Below are positions 1-9,375 of a DNA stretch of 64,000 nucleotides, in pieces. Made by a program: the position numbers and the translations under genes. Source of the stretch: Claveliimonas acetigenes (GTDB lineage: Bacteria; Bacillota; Clostridia; Lachnospirales; Lachnospiraceae); NCBI RefSeq assembly GCF_025567385.1, contig NZ_JAOQJU010000006.1:1-64000 (forward strand), in the 5' to 3' direction. A model generated the notes under the pieces. The model did no database searches, was not told the DNA's origin, and saw only the letters and a list, made by a program, of their open reading frames with translations. Every line of letters begins with the position of its first letter. Positions within the stretch are counted from its first letter, which is position 1.

Positions 1-164
1 TATATGCGGTTTTCAAGGTACATTGCAAAACAAATATTTTTTGCAGCGGATGCTTGCATCTGTCTGCCTGAAAATATTTTGTTTTATAGCGTGCCTGCAC
101 GCGACCGAAAGAACATAGTTCTTGAGGTGCAATGTAAGACACTTGACTGATGTTTATCAGTCAG
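1..164 (-). other. rRNA internal transcribed spacer leading to 23S
   Basis: Spacer after tRNA-Ala in the leftward rRNA operon. A 9-base inverted repeat (19-27 with 128-136) can form a long stem, and the stretch near the left edge reads on the minus strand as a CCTTGAAAACCGCATA block, which in Lachnospiraceae usually lies just before 23S. I infer that 23S begins just beyond position 1. No protein gene is visible here. Confidence 0.6.
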
Positions 165-237
165 TGGAGAATACGAGAGTCGAACTCGTGACCTCCTGCT
201 TGCAAGGCAGGCGCTCTCCCAACTGAGCTAATCCCCC
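165..237 (-). tRNA. tRNA-Ala (anticodon TGC)
   Basis: The minus strand folds as a 73-nt cloverleaf: GGGGGAT acceptor paired with ATTCTCC, AGCTC D-arm, anticodon stem around CTTGCAA (anticodon TGC), and GTTCGAC T-loop. The discriminator is A and no CCA is encoded. It is the last tRNA of the operon before the presumed 23S gene. Confidence 0.96.
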
Positions 238-250
238 ATCTTTAATTGTC

Positions 251-303
251 ATTGAAATGGGCTTAAGTGGACCTTTCCTCCTCAATGAAACACTTTATTG
301 AAA

Positions 304-318
<15 letters not shown>
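251..318. repeat. 22-bp direct repeat carrying a copy of the tRNA-Ile 3' end
   Basis: The 22 bases at 251-272 recur identically at 297-318. The second copy is the 3' acceptor and start of the T-arm of tRNA-Ile. The first is an isolated fragment lying between tRNA-Ile and tRNA-Ala with no remaining cloverleaf. It looks like a partial tandem duplication or recombination scar. Confidence 0.85.
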
Positions 319-377
<59 letters not shown>

Positions 378-415
378 ATTTTCCAAAAGAGTCCTAAGCC
401 TCTTTTCTTTTTTAA

Positions 416-532
416 CCTGGCGGCCACCTGCTCTCCCACACCGTCTCCAGTGCAGTACCATCGGCCGCTTGGGTCTTAACCATCGTGTTCGGGATGGGTA
501 CGGGTGTTTCCCCCAAGCGCATCGCCACCAGG
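416..532 (-). rRNA. rrf: 5S ribosomal RNA
   Basis: A 117-nt minus-strand segment with paired ends (CCTGGTGGC with GCCGCCAGG) and the conserved ACCCATCCCGAACACG block of 5S rRNA. It lies between 16S and the tRNA-Ile/tRNA-Ala pair, upstream of where 23S must be, rather than after 23S as in most bacteria. Small flanking hairpins (for example 550-570) may help processing. Confidence 0.95.
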
Positions 533-624
533 AATTACTTTAGAATCTTTTGAGGGATTCTGAAGTTCAAAATTCAAGGAAGTTCGCACTAAGCTTGATA
601 ATGCTTCGCCAAGTGCTCTACTTA

Positions 625-641
625 ATAACTGAACAATAGAC
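625..641. repeat. 16S processing stem, 3' arm
   Basis: These 17 bases are the exact reverse complement of 2627-2643. In the minus-strand transcript the two arms flank 16S and can pair to form the long helix that RNase III usually cuts. Confidence 0.75.
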
Positions 642-661
642 TCGACCCTTACTTTTTTCCT

Positions 662-2200
<1,539 letters not shown>

Positions 2201-2682
2201 AGGACTTGGAACCGGTCTTTCACGGTTCCTACGTCCGTTTACGCTCCTCGATGACTTTGCGAACTCTTTTTAGAGTGAGCTTAGTATCGCAGGAGCTTCC
2301 TTTATGCGCTCCGCAGTTCTTGATTTGGTTTTTTCAAATCTTAGAACTGTCGGAGCAACACCTTTTATCCAAAGCCACACCTCTGCGCGGCTTTTTCCCA
2401 AGTTCAATTCCGTTCAGGAAAACTACTAGCTTTCCTATCCCGTTATTACTGTTTTTAAAGTACCAGAACTGCTTTATAAGCTCGAAACAAAGTTTCTCGC
2501 TCATCTTGGCTTCGCCAATGCTCATTTGCTTCGATTTCAAAAAGCAAGCTTTTTAAATCTCAGCTTCATTCGCGCAGTTCTTAGCTGTTCTCTGAATTTT
2601 CTCTTTTTAGAATTTTCAGGGTCGTTGTCTATTGTTCAGTTATCAAGGTTCCGTTTTGCTGTCTCACTGAGTCAGCTCAAAC
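2201..2682 (-). other. pre-16S leader of the rRNA operon
   Basis: About 480 bases between the rrn promoter and mature 16S. It contains the 5' arm of the 16S processing stem (2627-2643) and many short inverted repeats. Open frames across it have no ribosome binding site and no protein-like composition, so I read it as untranslated leader RNA. Confidence 0.75.
2627..2643. repeat. 16S processing stem, 5' arm
   Basis: Exact 17-base reverse complement of 625-641, placed in the leader upstream of 16S. The pairing encloses the whole 16S gene. Confidence 0.75.
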
Positions 2683-2711
2683 ATAATATCATTTCATCTT
2701 CCTCGTGTCAA
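2683..2711 (-). promoter_or_regulatory. rRNA operon promoter (sigma-A)
   Basis: On the minus strand a consensus TTGACA (2711-2706) is followed after 17 bases by TATTAT (2688-2683). It points toward 16S, about 485 bases upstream of the mature 5' end, and is the strongest promoter match in the region. Confidence 0.85.
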
Positions 2712-2833
2712 GTACTTTTTAAAAGTTTTTTCACATTTCTTTAACTTGTTTTTTACACACGCAACATTTGCTCAATAGACAAACTATTTCACTATATTTT
2801 GTGCTTCACGATTTCAATTCAGATATTTTTTGG

Positions 2834-2854
2834 GGTGAATATCCAATATTCACC
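2834..2854 (-). other. hairpin directly 3' of tRNA-Ser(GGA)
   Basis: A perfect 9-bp inverted repeat (2834-2842 with 2846-2854, loop of 3) begins 2 bases after the tRNA 3' end. No U-tract follows on the minus strand, so it may aid processing or act as a weak terminator. Confidence 0.5.
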
Positions 2855-2856
2855 AA

Positions 2857-2946
2857 CGGAGAAGGAGGGATTTGAACCCTCGCGCCGCTATTAACGACCT
2901 ACTCCCTTTCCAGGGGAGCCCCTTCGGCCAGCTTGGGTACTTCTCC
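2857..2946 (-). tRNA. tRNA-Ser (anticodon GGA)
   Basis: A 90-nt class II tRNA with a long variable arm: GGAGAAG acceptor paired with CTTCTCC, anticodon loop CTGGAAA (GGA), T-loop GTTCAAA, discriminator G, no encoded CCA. It lies downstream of tRNA-Ser(TGA). Confidence 0.96.
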
Positions 2947-2967
2947 AAATTGCCTTTATTTCCCCGT

Positions 2968-2996
2968 AAAAAAAGCTACCCTCACTACCTGGTAGT
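2968..2996 (-). terminator. intrinsic terminator between the two tRNA-Ser genes
   Basis: Stem GCTACC (2975-2980) with GGTAG (2991-2995), followed on the minus strand by seven T (2974-2968). The plus strand also has a T-run (2996-3003), so it could work both ways. The stem is short, so leakage into tRNA-Ser(GGA) is likely. Confidence 0.55.
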
Positions 2997-3009
2997 TTTT
3001 TTTCGGAAG

Positions 3010-3095
3010 CGGAGAGGGTGGGATTCGAACCCACGCGCCCTCTCGGACAAACGGTTTTCAAGACCGCCTCGTTATGACCACTTCGATACCTCTCC
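3010..3095 (-). tRNA. tRNA-Ser (anticodon TGA)
   Basis: An 86-nt class II cloverleaf on the minus strand: GGAGAGG acceptor paired with CCTCTCC, anticodon loop CTTGAAA (TGA), long variable arm, T-loop GTTCGAA, discriminator G, no encoded CCA. Confidence 0.96.
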
Positions 3096-3135
3096 ACATT
3101 ATTAAAATCAACCGCCATCGTCGACGGCAATCGTT

Positions 3136-3164
3136 ATTTTAGCACACAGAAATCCTTTCGTCAA
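3136..3164 (-). promoter_or_regulatory. promoter of the tRNA-Ser genes
   Basis: TTGACG (3164-3159), a 17-base spacer and TAAAAT (3141-3136) on the minus strand, about 40 bases upstream of tRNA-Ser(TGA). Confidence 0.65.
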
Positions 3165-3172
3165 TAACTTAT

Positions 3173-3901
3173 TTACAAGAATTTATATTTTTTCACAAAT
3201 ATTTCTGCAATATCCAAATCCCCGGCTGTCGTAATCTTTATGTTTTCATAAGAACCCATAACCAGCTTCACCGGGACATGCATCTGCTGTTCTACTGCCA
3301 TTGCATCGTCTGTCACCTGAATATGTTCTTCCTTCATCATCCGTGAATACGCTTCTATAATCAACGAACTTTCAAAAACCTGCGGAGTCTGGACAATCCA
3401 AACACGATCTCGTTCTGGCGTACTTGCCGCGAATCCGTTTCTGTCGGATAATTTCACCGTATCTTTACTCGGGACGCCGACCACACACGCACGGTACTTT
3501 TCTACCCCCTCGTAAGCCCTCTCTAACATTTCTTCATTTACGAAAGGCCTCGCACAGTCATGAATAAATACGAAACTCTCTTCTTTCTCGGATTTCCGGC
3601 GCTCTTTTAGTATCTGAAGCCCATTCCAGACAGAATCGTATCTTTCCTTTCCCCCCTCTACAATACGGCTTACTTTGTTAAAATGGTAAAAATCTACAAT
3701 ATTCTCCTGCACATATTCTATCTCTCCACTGCCAACTACCAATATTACCTCATCAATGATCTGGGACTGTTCAAAAACATGCAAAGAATAATATATCAAC
3801 GGTTTCCCGCTAATATCCAGATATTGTTTCTGTATCTTCGTTCCCATTCTTTTTCCCTGCCCTCCTGCAAGGACAATCGCCGCGCAATGCTTCTTCTCCA
3901 T
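3173..3901 (-). CDS. ispD: 2-C-methyl-D-erythritol 4-phosphate cytidylyltransferase
   Basis: Cytosolic enzyme that joins CTP and methylerythritol 4-phosphate in the non-mevalonate isoprenoid pathway. The N-terminus carries the nucleotide-binding signature AAIVLAGGQGKRMG with a following KQYL. FIHDCARPF, a threonine-rich substrate region and a C-terminal GSYENIKITTAGDL are typical of IspD. The start is set at the ATG at 3901, giving MEKKHCAAIVLAGG. It comes 2 bases after the tsaD stop with a GGGAG site inside the tsaD end; longer frames would run into tsaD. At 242 residues it has the usual IspD length. The gene is last in the tsaD-ispD pair and probably translationally coupled to it. Confidence 0.93.
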   Translation of the reverse strand: MEKKHCAAIVLAGGQGKRMGTKIQKQYLDISGKPLIYYSLHVFEQSQIIDEVILVVGSGEIEYVQENIVDFYHFNKVSRIVEGGKERYDSVWNGLQILKERRKSEKEESFVFIHDCARPFVNEEMLERAYEGVEKYRACVVGVPSKDTVKLSDRNGFAASTPERDRVWIVQTPQVFESSLIIEAYSRMMKEEHIQVTDDAMAVEQQMHVPVKLVMGSYENIKITTAGDLDIAEIFVKKYKFL

Positions 3902-3903
3902 AA

Positions 3904-4932
3904 TTACCGTTCTCCCAACTTCAGATTCGGAACAGCATTCAGATCCCATCCATGTCTGGTTCCTTTTTTATACTCATAATACGCAGCCACTCCTATCATA
4001 GCCGCATTGTCTGTGCAGAAAATCGGTGACGGATAATAAAAATCAATCTCCCGCTCCTCGCACGCCTGCTTCATAGCACTCCGGAGTGCACTATTAGAGG
4101 CCACGCCTCCGGCAATGGCAAATTTCTTCAATCCGTACTCTTCTACTGCATGCATGGCATTTTCCACAAGCACGTCCGTGACAGCCTTCTGAAAAGATGC
4201 CGCCACATCCGCCTGATTCCAAGTCGCGCCCTTCATCTGACATCCATTCAGATAATTAAGCACCGCCGACTTCACGCCGCTGAAACTGAAATCATAAGGA
4301 GCATCCTCCACATGCGCTCTCGGAAATGCAATCGCCTGCGGATTGCCTTCCTTCGACACCTTGTCAATCTTTGGTCCGCCGGGATACCCCAGTCCAATTG
4401 CTCTTGCCACTTTATCAAAGGCTTCGCCCGCCGCATCATCCCGGGTTTTTCCAATAATCTCAAACTCCCCATAATCTTTCACACACACAAGATGGGTATG
4501 TCCTCCCGAGACAACCAGACAGAGAAACGGCGGCTCCAATTCCTTATGTTCAATAAAATTAGCCGCAATATGTCCTTCAATATGATGAACTCCCACCAGC
4601 GGTTTCTTCGCCGCATAGGCGATCGCTTTCGCTTCAGCGACTCCCACCAAAAGAGCTCCCACAAGTCCCGGTCCATAGGTCACACCGATGGCATCTATAT
4701 CACCAAGCGCCACATTCGCCTCGGAAAGCGCCGCCTGGATCACCTGATTTATTTTCTCAATATGCTTTCTGGACGCAATCTCAGGCACAACTCCGCCATA
4801 TAAAGTATGCAGGGCAATCTGTGAAGAAATCACATTAGACAACACTTCTCTTCCATTTTTTACAACAGAGGCTGCCGTCTCATCGCAGGAACTCTCAATT
4901 GCCAAAATCAACACATCTTTTATTTCACTCAT
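3904..4932 (-). CDS. tsaD: tRNA N6-adenosine threonylcarbamoyltransferase
   Basis: Catalytic subunit that transfers threonylcarbamoyl to A37 of ANN-decoding tRNAs (t6A). It works in a complex with TsaB and TsaE, both encoded nearby. The 342-residue protein opens with ILAIESSCDETAASV. It carries the metal-binding HHIEGH, SGGHTHL, the GGVASN sugar/nucleotide motif and a C-terminal DNAAMIG, all standard for TsaD/Gcp. A GAGGCG site precedes the ATG at 4932. It is split from tsaE-tsaB by the RNase Z, zinc-ribbon, rimI and threonine aldolase genes, all on the same strand. Confidence 0.96.
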   Translation of the reverse strand: MSEIKDVLILAIESSCDETAASVVKNGREVLSNVISSQIALHTLYGGVVPEIASRKHIEKINQVIQAALSEANVALGDIDAIGVTYGPGLVGALLVGVAEAKAIAYAAKKPLVGVHHIEGHIAANFIEHKELEPPFLCLVVSGGHTHLVCVKDYGEFEIIGKTRDDAAGEAFDKVARAIGLGYPGGPKIDKVSKEGNPQAIAFPRAHVEDAPYDFSFSGVKSAVLNYLNGCQMKGATWNQADVAASFQKAVTDVLVENAMHAVEEYGLKKFAIAGGVASNSALRSAMKQACEEREIDFYYPSPIFCTDNAAMIGVAAYYEYKKGTRHGWDLNAVPNLKLGER

Positions 4933-4951
4933 TTTTACGCCTCAATCTATC

Positions 4952-5860
4952 TTAATCTTCAAAAACCAATTCCACCGTACGCCGATCCTTCGCTGCAACA
5001 GCATTTGGAAAAATCGCCCTTACATCTTCCATATATTCTTCCGGATAATTTAACGACGGGCTATAGTGAGTAAGCCACATCTCTTTGACCGACGCATCCT
5101 TCGCAAGCTGTGCCGCCTCATAAAATGTCATATGCTTGTACTCTCTCGCCTTTTTTGCCTTATCCTTTTCTCCGTACATGCCTTCGCAAATAAACAAATC
5201 CGACCCTTTTGCATTCTCCCGGATAGAATCTGTAGGTCTGGTATCCGTACAATAGGTAAGCTTAATTCCTTTTCTCGGCGGTCCGAGAACCATATCCGGT
5301 GTCAGCTCGCGGCCTTCTTCCGTCACCGTCTCGCCCCGCTGCAAGATACCCCAGTACTTTTTCGGGATGGCCGCAGCTTCTGCCCGTTCTACATCAAATT
5401 TCCCTGCGCGGTCGATTTCCAGTGTATATCCATAACAAATCACATTATGGTTCACCCGGAAAGCTTTCAGCCGATAGCCATTCATCTCCAGTACCTGCTC
5501 CGGCTCTGTAATTTCAATAAATTTAATCTGAAAAGGCAGCTCCGGCGCAATGACACGCAAAGCGTTCACCACCCGTTCCAGCCCTTTCGGTCCGATTAAA
5601 GTCAGGGGCTCCGTCCGGTCCGCATTTCCCATGGTAAGGAGCATACCAGGCAGACCGCTGATATGATCTCCATGGTAATGAGTAAAACAAATTACATCAA
5701 TCGGTTTAAAACTCCATCCTTTTTCTTTGATCGCAATCTGGGTTCCTTCGCCGCAGTCAATCAGAAGACTGCTTCCGTTGTAGCGCACCATCAAAGAGGT
5801 GAGCCATCGGTACGGAAGCGGCATCATGCCGCCCGTTCCCAGCAAACATACATCTAACAT
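4952..5860 (-). CDS. rnz: ribonuclease Z
   Basis: Zinc-dependent endonuclease of the metallo-beta-lactamase fold that trims the 3' trailers of tRNA precursors before CCA addition. This fits the local tRNAs, which encode no CCA. Visible motifs are the N-terminal LGTGG, FTHYHGDHISGLPG (zinc ligands), the later CTDTRPT with its Asp ligand, and a C-terminal LTHYSP. At 302 residues it is the normal short bacterial form. An AGAGGAAAAG site precedes ATG 5860. The gene is 20 bases upstream of tsaD and likely co-transcribed with it. Confidence 0.95.
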   Translation of the reverse strand: MLDVCLLGTGGMMPLPYRWLTSLMVRYNGSSLLIDCGEGTQIAIKEKGWSFKPIDVICFTHYHGDHISGLPGMLLTMGNADRTEPLTLIGPKGLERVVNALRVIAPELPFQIKFIEITEPEQVLEMNGYRLKAFRVNHNVICYGYTLEIDRAGKFDVERAEAAAIPKKYWGILQRGETVTEEGRELTPDMVLGPPRKGIKLTYCTDTRPTDSIRENAKGSDLFICEGMYGEKDKAKKAREYKHMTFYEAAQLAKDASVKEMWLTHYSPSLNYPEEYMEDVRAIFPNAVAAKDRRTVELVFED

Positions 5861-5868
5861 CTTTTCCT

Positions 5869-6096
5869 CTACTCTCCTATCGGAACAGCAAATGTTGCAA
5901 CAAACTCATCATAACATTTTTCACACAGGTCAAAGGAATCCACCTGATTATCTTTTTTTGAAAAATACCCCCACCGCTTATCTACAGATAAAACATCTTC
6001 CGTGGGGCAGCCATGATTTACTGCAATTTCCTTTCCGCATTTATTACAAATAATTTTATCGATTTCTTTTGTTTCTTTTAATTTGTACTGGCGCAT
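5869..6096 (-). CDS. small zinc-ribbon hypothetical protein
   Basis: A 75-residue soluble protein with two CxxC pairs, CNKCGKE near residue 18 and CEKCYDEF near residue 58, which would form a zinc ribbon. No catalytic motif is visible. It has a clear GGAGG site 8 bases before the ATG and lies 8 bases upstream of rnz, so it is a real gene expressed with rnz. I do not recognise a named family; a nucleic-acid-binding or structural zinc protein is possible but unproven. Confidence 0.75.
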   Translation of the reverse strand: MRQYKLKETKEIDKIICNKCGKEIAVNHGCPTEDVLSVDKRWGYFSKKDNQVDSFDLCEKCYDEFVATFAVPIGE

Positions 6097-6193
6097 ACAA
6101 GATTCCTCCGTCAGAAATTATTTTCGTGCTACGCCTATATTATATCTTCCTTCAAGGCCCGTTTCCAGTGGGAAACACTTCCTTGTCTGTCAA

Positions 6194-6637
6194 CTATCTG
6201 CCAATCTCACGGCTCATAAGTATAGCATCCTCCGTGGGATTTGTATAGTAATTCTTGCGTATCCCATCCTGCACAAACCCATAATCTTCATAGAAAGAAT
6301 ATGCTGTCTGATTGCTCTCACGCACATCCAGCAGAAGTTTATTAATTCCTTTATCTTCACACAGATTCTCCATTTCAAGAAGCATCCTTGCCCCCACCCC
6401 CTGTCGGCGGTACTCCGGTTCCACTGCAACACGGGCAATCTCTCCTTCCTCCAGCACATAATACAAAATCAGATATCCGATTAATTTCTTATCGTCAAAT
6501 GCTGTAAGCATCATGGTCTGCTTCTGCATCAACGACTCTTCGAGCGCCGCCGCACTCCAGGCATCCGGAAAAATTGCCTTCTCTAACGCCGCCACCTCTT
6601 CTATATCTTCTTTTCGCATTTTATGAATCTCGAACAT
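6194..6637 (-). CDS. rimI: ribosomal protein bS18 N-acetyltransferase (GNAT)
   Basis: A 147-residue GNAT acetyltransferase that acetylates the alanine N-terminus of ribosomal protein S18. The acetyl-CoA site reads VEPEYRRQGVGARML. DVRESNQTAYSFYEDYGF is the typical RimI C-terminal signature. Start chosen at MFEIHKM (6637), which has an AGGAGG site; the longer frame lacks one. RimI commonly clusters with tsaB/tsaE/tsaD, as here, and lies 19 bases after the threonine aldolase. Confidence 0.93.
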   Translation of the reverse strand: MFEIHKMRKEDIEEVAALEKAIFPDAWSAAALEESLMQKQTMMLTAFDDKKLIGYLILYYVLEEGEIARVAVEPEYRRQGVGARMLLEMENLCEDKGINKLLLDVRESNQTAYSFYEDYGFVQDGIRKNYYTNPTEDAILMSREIGR

Positions 6638-6656
6638 ACGCTTTCCTCCTGTGCTA

Positions 6657-7691
6657 TTACAATTCTGCAATATCCGCAATCAACGCCTCTACTGCATTCT
6701 CCCCGGTTGCCCAACTGGTACAGAATCTGACTGCACTGTGTGTCTCATCTGTCTTTTCCCAGAAACAATATCCATATTTCTCCTTCAGCTTTTCCAAATG
6801 CTCATCCGGCATAATCGGAAATTGCTGATTCGTATAGGAATCGAATAACAGCCGGTATCCTTTATCAATAAATGCCTGCTTCAACCGCATTGCCATATCG
6901 TCAGCATGCTTCGCCACTTTAAAATACAGCCCATCTGTAAACAAAGTGTCGAACTGAATGCCCAGGAGCCGTCCCTTTGCCAACATACCGCCCTTCTGTT
7001 TCATCATATAACGAAAATCTTTCTTAAGCGTCGGATTCGTAATCACCACTGCCTCACCAAACAGCGCTCCCGCCTTCGTCCCGCCAATATAAAATACATC
7101 CGTATTTTCGGCCACATCCTGCAGCGTCATAGTGCTGGCATCCGACATCAGGCCATATCCAAGTCTCGCACCATCCAGGAACAATGGTAATTCCAGTTCT
7201 TTGCATACTGCATACAGCTCTTCCAGTTCGCTTTTGGAATATAGGGTCCCATTTTCCGTCGGATGAGAAATGTATACCATCCCCGGCTGCACAATGTGTT
7301 CATGGTTCGCATCTTTCCAATGGAATTCATGGGAATCCCGCACCTGTTTTGCCGTGATTTTTCCATCCTTGCTTGGCAGCGCAAGCACTTTATGCCCGGT
7401 TGCTTCTACCGCCCCGGTCTCATGAACATTAATATGCCCTGTTTCTGCGCACAGGACACCCTGGTAAGGGCGAAGAATCGAACTGATTACTGTGAAATTT
7501 GTCTGTGTACCTCCCACCAGGAAATGTACATCCGCATCTTTCCTTCCACAGAGCCGACGGATTTTCTCCCTTGCACTTTCGCTGAATTCATCCTCGCCAT
7601 ATCCCGGCGTCTGTAGAAAATTGGTCTCTTCCAGCCGTTTTATAATTTCGGGGCATGCGCCTTCCGTATAATCACACTCAAATAAAATCAT
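6657..7691 (-). CDS. L-threonine aldolase family PLP lyase
   Basis: A 344-residue beta-eliminating-lyase/threonine aldolase family enzyme, expected to split L-threonine (or allo-threonine) into glycine and acetaldehyde. Features include GGTQTNFTVI (phosphate contact), AETGHINVHETGA, FLDGARLGYGL with the PLP-ring Asp, and YIGGTKAGALFG with the Schiff-base lysine. Its ATG overlaps the tsaB stop as ATGA, so translation is probably coupled. Its presence inside a t6A operon is unusual, because threonine is also the t6A substrate. Stereospecificity cannot be told from sequence. Confidence 0.88.
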   Translation of the reverse strand: MILFECDYTEGACPEIIKRLEETNFLQTPGYGEDEFSESAREKIRRLCGRKDADVHFLVGGTQTNFTVISSILRPYQGVLCAETGHINVHETGAVEATGHKVLALPSKDGKITAKQVRDSHEFHWKDANHEHIVQPGMVYISHPTENGTLYSKSELEELYAVCKELELPLFLDGARLGYGLMSDASTMTLQDVAENTDVFYIGGTKAGALFGEAVVITNPTLKKDFRYMMKQKGGMLAKGRLLGIQFDTLFTDGLYFKVAKHADDMAMRLKQAFIDKGYRLLFDSYTNQQFPIMPDEHLEKLKEKYGYCFWEKTDETHSAVRFCTSWATGENAVEALIADIAEL

Positions 7692-8395
7692 TTTCCACCT
7701 GTCCTTTCCGCCCGTTCTCTCTCCGCCTGAGATACCCGCAGATAATCCGGCTGATGCTCCGCTGCCGTTTCACATTTTCCCGCTTTATAGTATTCCATTC
7801 CCAGCGCCCCCACAGACGCCGCCCTCTGGCGGTTCATATGCGCCGGGGCATACTGATGCAGAACTTTCAGATTTCCGTCCAGATATTCCCGGTGAACCGG
7901 TACCCCGTCGCCCAGGAAAATCACTGGCTGTCCACATTGATTCAACTTTTCTGCCAGTCCGTCAATGCCAATCGCCATCTGCGGCTCTATCACGCAGAGC
8001 TGTCCATTTTCAAATGAATACATGCCCGTGTATACCTGATTTCTTCTGGCATCCATAATCGGGCAGACAATTCCCGGGACGCCATACAGATTATAAGCAA
8101 GCCCTTCCAGCGTCGGCACATGGATTAACGGCTTTCCCAGCGCAAGTCCCAGCCCCTTTGCTGTTGCCGAGCCGATGCGCAGTCCGGTAAAAGAACCGGG
8201 GCCTCCGGAAATCGCAATTGCATCGACAGAGTCCAACTCCAGCTCTGTCATTTTCGCCACCTCGTCCAACATAGGCAGAAGCGTCTGTGAATGTGTCTTT
8301 TTATAATTTACCGTATATTCTGCCACAGTCTGTCCGTCTTCCATCACTGCCACCGACGCAACCAGACCGGAGCTTTCCAGCGCCAATATTTTCAT
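7688..8395 (-). CDS. tsaB: t6A biosynthesis protein TsaB
   Basis: Non-catalytic partner of TsaD in the threonylcarbamoyl-transfer complex. This 235-residue ASKHA-fold protein starts MKILALESSG and carries AISGGPGSFTGLRIG, the signature of TsaB/YeaZ. It lacks the metal-binding histidines of TsaD, as expected. It starts 20 bases after tsaE and overlaps the threonine aldolase start by four bases. Confidence 0.95.
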   Translation of the reverse strand: MKILALESSGLVASVAVMEDGQTVAEYTVNYKKTHSQTLLPMLDEVAKMTELELDSVDAIAISGGPGSFTGLRIGSATAKGLGLALGKPLIHVPTLEGLAYNLYGVPGIVCPIMDARRNQVYTGMYSFENGQLCVIEPQMAIGIDGLAEKLNQCGQPVIFLGDGVPVHREYLDGNLKVLHQYAPAHMNRQRAASVGALGMEYYKAGKCETAAEHQPDYLRVSQAERERAERTGGK

Positions 8396-8415
8396 GCTGA
8401 TACCTTCCTTGCTTT

Positions 8416-8847
8416 CTATTTTTCTTCTATAGTTATTCTCCGGAAATCAAATCCCTTTTCCAAATCCTTCTCTATCTTAATCTCCGTATAGTGTTCGGGA
8501 AGAATTTCAGAAATCAGGTTTGCCCATTCAATCAGGCTCACGCCTTCTCCATAAATATAGTCTTCATATCCAATCTCTTCCATCTCTTCCACATCACCGA
8601 TTCGATAAACATCGAAATGATAAAGCGGCAAACGTCCCTCTTCATATATCTGGACAATCGTGAAGGTAGGACTGTTTACCGGTTCCTCAATGCCAAGGCC
8701 CCACGCCAGCCCTTTGGTAAACACCGTCTTCCCCACACCCAAATCACCTACCAGCGTAAATACATCACCAGCCCGAGCCTTCTGCCCGATCCGCACTCCC
8801 AGGTCATAGGTCTGCTGCTCACTGTTCGTCTCTATTATTTTCGCCAT
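8416..8847 (-). CDS. tsaE: t6A biosynthesis ATPase TsaE
   Basis: A small P-loop ATPase (143 residues) that drives turnover of the TsaB-TsaD complex. The Walker A motif is GDLGVGKTVFTKG, followed by NSPTFTIVQIYE and the HFDVYRI segment, all typical of TsaE/YjeE. An AAGGAG site precedes ATG 8847. It is first in a leftward operon; a TATGAT-type -10 lies near 8881-8886. Confidence 0.95.
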   Translation of the reverse strand: MAKIIETNSEQQTYDLGVRIGQKARAGDVFTLVGDLGVGKTVFTKGLAWGLGIEEPVNSPTFTIVQIYEEGRLPLYHFDVYRIGDVEEMEEIGYEDYIYGEGVSLIEWANLISEILPEHYTEIKIEKDLEKGFDFRRITIEEK

Positions 8848-8990
8848 AATGACTCCTTAATCCTCTAAAATACTACTTTTATCATACCACATCTTTTTTT
8901 CTTCTGCTACCAGGTTATATTTATTTTAGATTTTTTAGACTTTTCATGCTATAATAGGCCAAAACAAATCATTTATGGAGGTATGGATTT

Positions 8991-9353
8991 ATGAAATTTT
9001 CTTTTTACCACAACAATATAAACGTATTTAATCTGGAAAAATCCCTGGAATTCTATCAGAAAGCTCTCGGCCTTACGATAACCAGGGAAAAGGAAGCCGG
9101 TGACGGAAGTTTTAAATTGGTTTTTCTGGGAGACAATACCACCCCTCACCTGCTGGAACTGACATGGCTCCGGGATATGGATAGACCGTATAATCTTGGA
9201 GATAACGAAATCCATCTGGCAATGCGGACCGATAACATAGAAGAAGCCCATGCGCTTCATAAAGAGATGGGATGCATCTGCTTTGAAAATGAAGCGATGG
9301 GCGTCTATTTCATTGCCGATCCGGATGGATATTGGATTGAAATCTGCAGTTAA
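8991..9353 (+). CDS. VOC family (glyoxalase-like) protein
   Basis: A 120-residue protein of the vicinal-oxygen-chelate fold. Candidate metal ligands sit at the expected places: His in FYHNNI, Glu in LLELTW, His in NEIHLAM and Glu in GYWIEIC. This matches lactoylglutathione lyase-like proteins, so methylglyoxal detoxification is possible but the substrate is not assignable. It is a plus-strand gene amid minus-strand neighbours, with GGAGG 9 bases before the ATG and a TATAAT at 8950-8955. Confidence 0.85.
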   Translation: MKFSFYHNNINVFNLEKSLEFYQKALGLTITREKEAGDGSFKLVFLGDNTTPHLLELTWLRDMDRPYNLGDNEIHLAMRTDNIEEAHALHKEMGCICFENEAMGVYFIADPDGYWIEICS

Positions 9354-9375
9354 AGATTGCGCAAACGCGCAATCT
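9354..9375. terminator. hairpin at the convergent VOC/copA boundary
   Basis: A perfect 9-bp stem (9354-9362 with 9367-9375) with loop AAAC begins right after the VOC stop and overlaps the copA stop. The U-tract is weak on both strands; probably a shared, imperfect terminator. Confidence 0.6.

Noticed and set aside
4150..4803. 217-codon frame opposite tsaD
   Set aside because: Mirror frame of a strongly conserved gene; no start signals and no recognisable motifs.
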